A DNA stretch of 11,644 nt from positions 1 through 11,644 of the forward strand of contig JAEHCT010000025.1 in assembly GCA_020697635.1 (NCBI GenBank), written 5' to 3'. The notes beneath the pieces were generated by a model that ran no database searches, was not told the DNA's origin, and saw only the letters and a program-made list of their open reading frames with translations. This document shows, one piece after another, positions 6,736-11,644 of this stretch (within the stretch, counting starts at the first letter, position 1; each line of letters begins with the position of its first letter). The translations under genes were made by a program, and so were the position numbers. This DNA is from Candidatus Bathyarchaeota archaeon. Its GTDB lineage: Archaea; Thermoproteota; Bathyarchaeia; TCS64.

Positions 6736-6750
6736 TATAATATTATAAAT
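6736..6750 (+). promoter_or_regulatory. TATA element of the tfb promoter
   Basis: TTATAAAT at 6743-6750 is a good archaeal TATA box. It overlaps the self-complementary 12-mer TATAATATTATA (6736-6747), so it could also be read towards ppdK. Transcription from it on the plus strand would start near 6770-6776, inside the inverted repeat, and give tfb a leader of about 85 nt. Confidence 0.5.
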
Positions 6751-6756
6751 CATCAA

Positions 6757-6779
6757 TTTTTCTCAACATTTGAGAAAAA
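6757..6779. promoter_or_regulatory. Perfect 10-bp inverted repeat, candidate operator over the tfb transcription start
   Basis: Arms TTTTTCTCAA (6757-6766) and TTGAGAAAAA (6770-6779) are exact reverse complements around a 3-bp centre. The repeat begins seven bp after the TATA box, so it covers the expected transcription start, where archaeal repressors commonly bind. It does not look like a terminator, because the U-run belongs to the 5' arm. The bound protein is unknown, and the repeat could instead be an mRNA leader hairpin. Confidence 0.5.
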
Positions 6780-6847
6780 CAAGCTTTTTTATGAGACGTA
6801 TTTTGAAAACAGTTATAAGAGAGGCTTTTTCTCTATTCATAATTCTC

Positions 6848-6854
6848 GTGAGGG
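6848..6854 (+). promoter_or_regulatory. Ribosome-binding site supporting the tfb start at 6860
   Basis: GTGAGGG is five nt before the in-frame TTG at 6860. It partly matches the archaeal anti-Shine-Dalgarno and sits where the GC content rises to coding level. Its first three bases are also an alternative in-frame GTG start. Confidence 0.4.
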
Positions 6855-6859
6855 TTTCT

Positions 6860-7783
6860 TTGACGACCAAACTTCGTAACAAGATCGCGTGCACAGAGTG
6901 CGGTGCATCCAACCTTCTACGAGACTACGAGACCGGTGAACTTGTCTGCCAGGCATGCGGTTTCGTCGTCTCTTCGACGTTGATCGACCAAGGCCCGGAG
7001 TGGCGCGCCTTCGATCAGGAGCAGCGGGACAAGCTCCCGAGGGTGGGCGCCCCGGTGACGTGGACCATCCACGACAAGGGCCTCAGCACGACAATAGGTT
7101 GGCAGGACCGTGACGCCTCGGGCAGGAAGCTGAGCCCGGAGGAGCGAGCCCGGCTCTACAGACTCAGGAAGTGGCACCGGCGGAGCAAGGTCTCGGACTC
7201 CACGCAGCGCAACCTGGCCCACGCGCTGAGCGAGATGAGCAAGATAAGCTACAAGCTCAACCTGCCCAGGAACGTCATCGAGACAAGCAGCATGATTTAC
7301 CGCAGAGCCATACAGAAGCAGCTCATACGGGGCAGGACCATCCAGAGCGTTGCAGTCGCCTCCATCTACATGGCGTGCAGGCAGTGCGGTATCATCAGGA
7401 CGCTGGAGGACGTGGCGGCGGCCGCCAACATTACCAAGAAGGAGGCCGCCCGTAACTACAGGTTCCTGCTCAGGGAGCTGAAGCCGTCGGTGCCTCAGGT
7501 CGACCCCCAGGGCTACATCAGCAAGATCGTGAACAAGCTGGCGCTCACAGGCGAGACGGAGAGGCTGGCCCTGAAGATACTGAGCGAGGCCTCGGACATG
7601 AAGCTCACCAGTGGGCGGGGCCCTTCCGGGATCGCGGCGGCGTGCATCTACATCAGCAGCCAGCTCACCGACGAGCGGCGTACCCAGGGCGAGATAGCGA
7701 AGGAGGCCCAAGTGACTGAGGTCACCATCAGGAACCGGTACAAGGAGCTTGCCCAGCGCCTGGACTTCGACGTCATGCTCTAG
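6860..7783 (+). CDS. tfb: Transcription initiation factor B (TFB/TFIIB)
   Basis: TFB bridges TBP bound to the TATA box and RNA polymerase, and is required for archaeal transcription initiation. From the TTG at 6860 the protein has 307 residues, the usual TFB length. The N-terminal zinc ribbon is C11-x2-C14 and C30-x2-C33 (CTEC, CQAC). It is followed by the B-reader/linker region with GPEWRAFD, then two cyclin-like repeats. The C-terminal helix-turn-helix (TQGEIAKEAQVTEVTIRNRY) contacts the BRE upstream of TATA. The TTG at 6860 is preferred because GTGAGGG lies five nt upstream and the ribbon then begins about ten residues in, as in relatives. GTG at 6848 is possible if the TATA-like site at 6813 drives a leaderless mRNA. 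A longer frame from 6770 would add 30 AT-rich-coded residues unlike any TFB. Many archaea have several TFB copies, so this may be one paralogue. Confidence 0.95.
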   Translation: MTTKLRNKIACTECGASNLLRDYETGELVCQACGFVVSSTLIDQGPEWRAFDQEQRDKLPRVGAPVTWTIHDKGLSTTIGWQDRDASGRKLSPEERARLYRLRKWHRRSKVSDSTQRNLAHALSEMSKISYKLNLPRNVIETSSMIYRRAIQKQLIRGRTIQSVAVASIYMACRQCGIIRTLEDVAAAANITKKEAARNYRFLLRELKPSVPQVDPQGYISKIVNKLALTGETERLALKILSEASDMKLTSGRGPSGIAAACIYISSQLTDERRTQGEIAKEAQVTEVTIRNRYKELAQRLDFDVML

Positions 7784-7819
7784 AAGCCACCCTTTTTCAG
7801 TGTATACACCCTATTTGTA
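7784..7819 (+). other. Short tfb-engB gap with T-run
   Basis: This 36-bp gap contains CCCTTTTTC (about 7790-7798), which could act as a weak T-run terminator, and no convincing TATA box at the right distance for the next gene. The GTPase may therefore be co-transcribed with tfb. Confidence 0.3.
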
Positions 7820-8434
7820 GTGGATATGTCTGAGAGGTATGTCATATTCACGGGTAGGCCTAATTCGGGTAAGAGCACGACCATCAGGGCGTTGACCGGA
7901 CTCAAGGTCAGGATCGGGAAACGGCCTGGAACCACCACCAGCATCGACAAGTATCCCATAGCGCAGGATCTTTTCCTGGTTGACATGCCAGGTTACGGGC
8001 GGAAGCTGGGTGCGAGCAGACGATGGGAGGACAAGACCAAGGACAGCATACTTGATTTTATTGAGCGTGAGGCGAGCAGTATCGTGCTCGCGGTCCACGT
8101 GGTTAACATAACGACGTTCCTGGAGACCGAGGAGCGCCTCGCCAAAAAGGGGTTCACTAGCCTTGACGTCGAGATGGTGGAGTACCTCCACGAGACCCTG
8201 GGGGCGTTCCCTCTCGTGGCGGCGAACAAGATCGATAAGGGAAGTGAGGGGGACGTCGCGATGAACCTTGGCGCCTTTCTCGATAGGATCTCGGGGGGAG
8301 CCCCCTCCGAGGCTTCAGGCTATGTCTTCCCGGTCAGCGTCAAGAGGGGGGTAGGCGTAGGGCCGTTGAAAGACTGTTTCGTTAAGGCCTTGGCTGCTAA
8401 GGGCTTCAGGAACCCCTTCGAGTATATCCGCTGA
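7820..8434 (+). CDS. EngB/YihA-like GTPase, archaeal type
   Basis: A 204-residue TrmE-Era-EngA-EngB-Septin-like GTPase. The G1 P-loop is GRPNSGKST (12-20), G2 lies in PGTTT (36-40), G3 is DMPG (55-58, as DMPGYGRK), G4 is NKID (136-139) and the G5 segment is VSVKRG (172-177). The GRPNSGKST and DMPGYG signatures match the EngB branch, whose bacterial members assist large ribosomal subunit assembly. The archaeal role is presumed similar but is less studied. No membrane segment or extra domain is visible. The frame opens with GTG at 7820, and an ATG at 7826 gives a protein two residues shorter; neither has a clear ribosome-binding site. It follows tfb by 36 bp and ends 3 bp from the convergent radA stop. 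Confidence 0.87.
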   Translation: MDMSERYVIFTGRPNSGKSTTIRALTGLKVRIGKRPGTTTSIDKYPIAQDLFLVDMPGYGRKLGASRRWEDKTKDSILDFIEREASSIVLAVHVVNITTFLETEERLAKKGFTSLDVEMVEYLHETLGAFPLVAANKIDKGSEGDVAMNLGAFLDRISGGAPSEASGYVFPVSVKRGVGVGPLKDCFVKALAAKGFRNPFEYIR

Positions 8435-8437
8435 GGG

Positions 8438-9433
8438 TTATTCCTTTTCTTGGATGGGGCTGTCATCGTCCCACTCTGGGAAGGTGCCGTCCTCGTCTGT
8501 GACGCCGGCCTCGGTGATGGCGATCCTGATCTTCTCCTCAGGGAGGTAGGGGCTGTCGATGATCCGGGCCAGCCTCGTGTTCTGCCTGCCCTTGCGGAGG
8601 TACATGCGGTGTGTGCAGGCGTGGGCCATGACGTGGCCGCCTGTCGGCTTGTTTGGGTCGCCGTATGCGGTGTCCGGCTTGGCCTGCACCTGATTGGTGA
8701 GGACCACGGAGAGGTTGAAGGCCTCGGCGACCCTGAGGAGGTTGCCGAGTGCGCTGGCTAGCTTCTGCTGGCGCTCCGCGAGGGTGGCCCTGCCGATGTA
8801 CTCGCCCCTGAAGTGGCCTATCATGCTGTCCACTATGACGAGTTTGACGTCGTGCTCCTGCGCGACCTGGGGGAGGTTCTTTATGAGGAGCACCTGGTGG
8901 TCGCTGTTGTAGGCGCGGGCGATGAGTATGTTGCTGAGGATCTCCTGGGTGTCGTAGCCCCGGGCCTCTGCTATCTGCACCACACGCTCCGGGAGGAAGG
9001 TTCCCTCGGTGTCGATGACGCAGACGCGTCCACCTAGGCCGCCCTCCTCCACGGGCCGTTGTGCCAACACGGAGAGAGTGTAGCATATCTGGGTCTTGCC
9101 TGAGCCGAACTCGCCGATCAGCTCTGTGATGACGCCTGTCTCGAGTCCGCCGCCCAGTATGCGGTTGAGTTCATTGGAGCCTGTCCTGCAGCGGAGCTTG
9201 TGCTTGCGCATCTCCAGCATGTCGGAGGCTGAGACGAACCCCGGGTCCACCTTCATCCGCGCCAAGGCGTTCACCTTTACGGCGGTGTCGATGCCCATGC
9301 CGGTCAGTTCCACGATATCGCGCGGGGGAGTTACCGCGATGGATTCGAGGGTGACTAACCCGGCCTTGTGCAGCTTCTTAACGGTGGTGCTGGCTACTCC
9401 TTCCAGAAGTCCGGCTTCAATGACCTCTCCCAT
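8438..9433 (-). CDS. radA: DNA repair and recombination protein RadA
   Basis: RadA is the archaeal Rad51/RecA recombinase, forming filaments on single-stranded DNA for homologous pairing and strand exchange. This copy has 331 residues. The N-terminal helix-hairpin-helix domain (about 5-60) separates it from RadB. F66-x2-A69 (GFVSASD) is the polymerisation motif. Walker A is GEFGSGKT (107-114), followed by VIDTEGTFLPER (139-150). Walker B is LVIVDS (198-203), then GRATLAERQQKL (214-225), and NQVQAKPD (247-254) starts the L2 DNA-binding loop. The acidic C-terminus is typical. The ATG at 9433 lacks a ribosome-binding site and a TATA element lies about 32 bp upstream, so the mRNA is probably leaderless. 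It is divergent from the M20 gene and convergent with the EngB-like gene. Confidence 0.97.
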   Translation of the reverse strand: MGEVIEAGLLEGVASTTVKKLHKAGLVTLESIAVTPPRDIVELTGMGIDTAVKVNALARMKVDPGFVSASDMLEMRKHKLRCRTGSNELNRILGGGLETGVITELIGEFGSGKTQICYTLSVLAQRPVEEGGLGGRVCVIDTEGTFLPERVVQIAEARGYDTQEILSNILIARAYNSDHQVLLIKNLPQVAQEHDVKLVIVDSMIGHFRGEYIGRATLAERQQKLASALGNLLRVAEAFNLSVVLTNQVQAKPDTAYGDPNKPTGGHVMAHACTHRMYLRKGRQNTRLARIIDSPYLPEEKIRIAITEAGVTDEDGTFPEWDDDSPIQEKE

Positions 9434-9460
9434 TACACTCGGGTCTCACACCATTCCTCG

Positions 9461-9470
9461 GCATATAATG
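9461..9470. promoter_or_regulatory. TATA element between radA and the M20 amidohydrolase
   Basis: On the minus strand CATTATATGC is centred about 32 bp before the radA ATG, fitting a leaderless radA transcript. On the plus strand GCATATAATG could start transcription near 9490-9495, giving the M20 gene a leader of about 60 nt that contains its ribosome-binding site. Use in the plus direction is less certain. Confidence 0.5.
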
Positions 9471-9543
9471 TGAACGCATAAGGCTGTGCAGGGGGGAGAC
9501 GGGTGAAAGTGAAGTGAAACTGGAAAACGCTATAGATTAAGCC

Positions 9544-9550
9544 GGTGATC
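9544..9550 (+). promoter_or_regulatory. Ribosome-binding site that fixes the TTG start of the M20 gene
   Basis: GGTGATC matches the GGUGAUC part of the sequence complementary to the archaeal 16S 3' end, and is five nt before the TTG at 9556. This supports a TTG start even though no ATG lies nearby. Confidence 0.6.
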
Positions 9551-9555
9551 TCTAG

Positions 9556-10767
9556 TTGATAACGTTGACTGACGTTGATGGACTCAAGAAGATTGTAAGG
9601 GACGCCGTTGACGAGAAGAGAGTTGTGCTGGAGGACATCGCGATGTTCCTCTACGAGAATCCTGAGCTGGGGAGCGAGGAGTACAAGGCCTTCGAGAAGC
9701 TCACCGGCGTCCTAGGGGACCATGGCTTCGAGGTGGAGAAGGGCATCTACGGGATGCCCACCGCGTTCAAGGCTTCCTTCAAGGGCGGGGCTGAAGGGCC
9801 TAGGGTCGCCGTGCTCGCCGAGTACGACGCGCTGCCTGGGGTTGGACACGGCTGTGGCCATAACCTCATTGCCGCCTCCGCGGTGGGGGCGGGGATCGCC
9901 GCGAGCAGGGCCGTCTCCGGGTTGGCGGGGGAGGTGCTTGTCGTCGGCACCCCGGCGGAGGAGGGTCATGGCCCCAGCGCCGGTAGCAAGGTGGTTATGG
10001 CCGATCACGGCTTCTTCGACGACGTCGCCGGCGTCGTTATGCTTCACCCGGGCAGCAGGTGGGGCGTCGGAGGCCAAGCGCTCGGCATACACCAGATAGA
10101 GATGGTGTTCAAGGGCCAGACTAGCCACGCAGCCGCGAGCCCGGAGAAGGGCAGGAACGCGTTGAACGCCGCCACCCTCACCTACATGGCGACCCACATG
10201 CTCAGGCAGGAGGCTAGGAGGGACGCCAACCTGGTGATCCACGGCATCATCCCGGAGGGGGGGCTGGCGAGCAACATCATCCCAGACAGGGCTGTCTGCC
10301 AGTTCGGCGTACGGAGCAGCGACGAGAAGTACTTGGGGGAGATGGTGGAAAAGGTGGCTAGGTGCGCCGAGGGGGCCGCCCACGCCATGGGCGTCGAGGT
10401 GGAGATCACCAAGAGGAAGCTGTACAGCAGCAAGAAGCTCAACATACCCATGGTGAAGACACTGTGGGGCAACTACAAGGAGCTGGGGGCGCCGGTCCGG
10501 GACTGGAGGGAGTCCACCACGGCGATGCCCATGGCGTCCACCGACTTCGGGGACGTCTCCCAGAGGACGCCGGTGGCGGGCAGCAACATCGCTTCAGCGC
10601 TCGAGGGAACGCCGGGGCATAGTGTTCAGCTGGCCGAGGCGACGATGACGAAGCAGGGTCTGGACGCCATGGTCCTCGGCGCGAAGGCGTTGGGCATGAC
10701 CCTCGTCGAGCTGCTGGCCAGGCCGGAGATACTGAGGGAGGCCAAGGAGTACTTCGACAGCCACTAG
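9556..10767 (+). CDS. M20D-type amidohydrolase/aminoacylase (AbgB/PM20D2-like)
   Basis: A 403-residue zinc amidohydrolase of peptidase family M20, closest in pattern to the M20D group (aminobenzoyl-glutamate hydrolase AbgB, PM20D2, amino-acid N-acyl or conjugate hydrolases). LAEYDALPGVGHGCGHN (87-103) gives metal ligands C100 and H102. PAEEGHG (133-139) supplies E135/E136, with E135 the likely base. H164 in LHPG and H355 in TPGHS complete the metal set by analogy with plant IAA-amino acid hydrolase. The insert dimerisation domain lies between about 180 and 300 and includes QTSHAAASPEKGR (188-200). No signal peptide or membrane segment is seen, so it should be cytoplasmic. The TTG start at 9556 has a good ribosome-binding site. 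The acyl or peptide substrate is unknown, and the flanking genes give no hint. Confidence 0.92.
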   Translation: MITLTDVDGLKKIVRDAVDEKRVVLEDIAMFLYENPELGSEEYKAFEKLTGVLGDHGFEVEKGIYGMPTAFKASFKGGAEGPRVAVLAEYDALPGVGHGCGHNLIAASAVGAGIAASRAVSGLAGEVLVVGTPAEEGHGPSAGSKVVMADHGFFDDVAGVVMLHPGSRWGVGGQALGIHQIEMVFKGQTSHAAASPEKGRNALNAATLTYMATHMLRQEARRDANLVIHGIIPEGGLASNIIPDRAVCQFGVRSSDEKYLGEMVEKVARCAEGAAHAMGVEVEITKRKLYSSKKLNIPMVKTLWGNYKELGAPVRDWRESTTAMPMASTDFGDVSQRTPVAGSNIASALEGTPGHSVQLAEATMTKQGLDAMVLGAKALGMTLVELLARPEILREAKEYFDSH

Positions 10768-11054
10768 CCCTCCCTTTTCCTGTTCTTGGAAGAAGCCTGC
10801 AGCCTGGTGGCTACTCCGTCTTCTTCATGAAGGCGGGGCCCCGGTACTGTTTGTTGGCCTCACAGGTCTGGATGATTTCGAGGAGATGGGCTGGAAAGAA
10901 TACTTGATGGTGTGAGGGATTCGGGGAGGACCCAGGGGTTCCTATGGAGGCTGAGGCTGTACAGGTACAGGGGCTGATGCACGGTGGAAGGTGGGCGTCT
11001 TCATGGTTGGATCATGTTTATTCCCTTCGGGTGCCTGCTGATCACGGGGTTGTG
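10768..11054. other. Intergenic region with possible gene relic
   Basis: These 287 bp hold no convincing gene, tRNA or repeat. On the minus strand, an open stretch at 10900-10811 ends in TAG and encodes a protein-like tail (LLEIIQTCEANKQYRGPAF) without any usable start, so a decayed gene end is possible but unproven. GTTTATTCC at 11016-11024 is a weak TATA-like site about 35 bp before the SdpI-family ATG at 11055. Confidence 0.35.
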
Positions 11055-11644
11055 ATGAGGAGGGCTGTTGTCGCCTCGATGGTGCTGGTCGTGCTCCAGT
11101 TCGCGGTGGGGTTCTACCTGTATCCCTCTATGCCGGAGAGTATAGCCATCCACTGGGGTCTGAGCGGTGAGGCGGATGGGTACGGGTCGAGGTTCATGGG
11201 GCTCTTCCTGATTCCGCTGGTGACTGCCGTGATGATTCCGATCCTGGTATCTCTGCCTAGGCTGGATCCATCCGTGGGGATAGAGGGGTTTCGGCCAAGT
11301 TACGACTGGTTCGTCTTCGGTTTCGTCGCGTTCCTGTCCTACGTCCACGGTCTGAGCCTGGCGTGGAATCTGGGTTGGCGTTTCAGTTTCATGAGGATGC
11401 TGGCTCCGGCGATGGGGGGGCTGTTCTACGGCGTCGGGGTGGTGATGGGGAAGGCGAGGCGGAACTGGTTCTTCGGCATCAGGACGCCGTGGACCATGAG
11501 CAGTGAGGAGGTCTGGGACAGGACCCACGAGGTGGGGAGTCGACTCTTCATGGTGAGCGGGGTGCTGGCGGCCCTCGGGGCGCTCACGGAGGGGTGGTTA
11601 GCCTTTGCTCTTATCTTGGTGCCAGTCCTGTTTGCGGGGATATA
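11055..11644 (+). CDS. SdpI/DUF1648-family integral membrane protein (3' end beyond window)
   Basis: The first 196 codons of a membrane protein that continues past the right edge. SLPRL apart, the N-terminal half matches the DUF1648 pattern: a first membrane segment (about 5-22), then MPESIAIHWGLSGEADGYGS (26-45). Further segments fall near 48-67, 85-106, 114-131, 162-177 and 181-196. NWFFGIRTPWTMSSEEVW (137-154), followed by a THEVGSRLF segment, is the SdpI signature. In Bacillus subtilis, SdpI is an immunity and signalling protein against the SdpC toxin; most relatives, including archaeal ones, have no known function. No SdpA/B/C-like gene is visible here. The ATG at 11055 is preceded by an in-frame GTG, with GGGG five nt before the ATG as a weak ribosome-binding site. 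The frame stays open upstream to a TTG at 11007, but that extension lacks family similarity. Confidence 0.85.
   Translation, partial: MRRAVVASMVLVVLQFAVGFYLYPSMPESIAIHWGLSGEADGYGSRFMGLFLIPLVTAVMIPILVSLPRLDPSVGIEGFRPSYDWFVFGFVAFLSYVHGLSLAWNLGWRFSFMRMLAPAMGGLFYGVGVVMGKARRNWFFGIRTPWTMSSEEVWDRTHEVGSRLFMVSGVLAALGALTEGWLAFALILVPVLFAGI

Larger units (their letters stand above)
6577..6859. other. AT-rich divergent regulatory region between ppdK and tfb
   Basis: About 280 bp without a gene, much richer in A and T than its flanks. It holds the ppdK ribosome-binding site, a minus-strand TATA-like CTATATAC (6684-6677) or TTTATCTA (6663-6656) that could serve ppdK, a 12-bp self-complementary TATA element (6736-6747), a perfect 10-bp inverted repeat (6757-6779), and a second plus-strand TATA-like TTATAAGA (6813-6820). 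The tfb reading frame is open back to 6770, but the AT-rich composition and lack of family similarity argue that this stretch is untranslated. Confidence 0.6.

Noticed and set aside
6917..7711. A 264-codon open frame on the minus strand inside tfb
   Set aside because: It lies antisense to conserved TFB domains and is biased towards Arg, Leu and Ala as expected for a complement of GC-rich codons.
9531..9538. TATAGATT as the TATA box of the M20 gene
   Set aside because: Its centre is only about 22 bp before the TTG, so the transcript would start at or after the start codon and exclude the good ribosome-binding site at 9544-9550.
9712..10383. A 223-codon open frame on the minus strand inside the M20 gene
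   Set aside because: It is opposite catalytic M20 motifs and shows only compositional bias, so it is a shadow.
11001..11528. A 175-codon open frame on the minus strand across the SdpI-family gene
   Set aside because: It is Pro/His/Gln/Arg-rich low-complexity translation with no family match, while the plus strand encodes clear DUF1648 and SdpI motifs.
1..11644. CRISPR arrays, tRNA or rRNA genes, insertion sequences, inteins
   Set aside because: No regularly spaced repeats, cloverleaf-like segments, transposase motifs or intein splice motifs were seen in the gaps or inside the genes.

Overview
The window looks like an archaeal chromosome segment. The evidence is a complete transcription factor B (TFB) with zinc ribbon and two cyclin-like repeats, a full-length RadA with its N-terminal helix-hairpin-helix domain, an archaeal-style EngB GTPase, TATA boxes placed for leaderless transcripts, and ribosome-binding sites matching the archaeal 16S tail. 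The sequence is GC-rich, with AT-rich promoter islands between genes. Gene content (pyruvate phosphate dikinase, flavodoxin, a class III ribonucleotide reductase homologue with an NrdG2-type activase) suggests an anaerobe. Protein flavour suggests the TACK/Bathyarchaeia side, but that is an inference without a tree. No CRISPR array, rRNA, tRNA, insertion sequence or phage gene was seen.

Layout. Positions 1-2421 (minus strand) hold an apparent operon: flavodoxin, then an NrdD-like protein, then an NrdG-type radical SAM activase that overlaps the NrdD-like stop by ATGA and runs off the left edge. From 2508 (plus) comes an SPL/COG1533-type radical SAM protein, divergent from the flavodoxin across a shared TATA element. 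A VOC (glyoxalase-fold) protein (3382-3750) and pyruvate phosphate dikinase (3811-6576) follow on the minus strand. An AT-rich region of about 280 bp (6577-6859) holds promoters for the dikinase and for TFB, plus a perfect 10-bp inverted repeat where a repressor operator would sit. TFB (6860-7783) and the EngB-like GTPase (7820-8434) lie on the plus strand and meet RadA (8438-9433, minus) tail to tail with a 3-bp gap. An M20D-type amidohydrolase (9556-10767, plus) is divergent from RadA. After 287 bp without a convincing gene, an SdpI/DUF1648 membrane protein (11055 onward, plus) runs off the right edge.

How the genes fit together. The first operon resembles an oxygen-independent ribonucleotide reductase module: flavodoxin can reduce the activase cluster, the activase makes the glycyl radical, and NrdD carries it. 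Here, however, the NrdD-like protein appears radical-dead. The glycyl-radical motif is replaced by a W-V-D-C-S segment in an otherwise alignable C-terminus, the usual cysteine in the CAGW region is Ser, the region where the thiyl cysteine is expected has none, and the N-terminus is short. This is the most interesting feature of the window: either a repurposed paralogue or one that needs a radical domain supplied in trans. The remaining genes are mostly core housekeeping functions (transcription initiation, recombination, central carbon metabolism, ribosome assembly).
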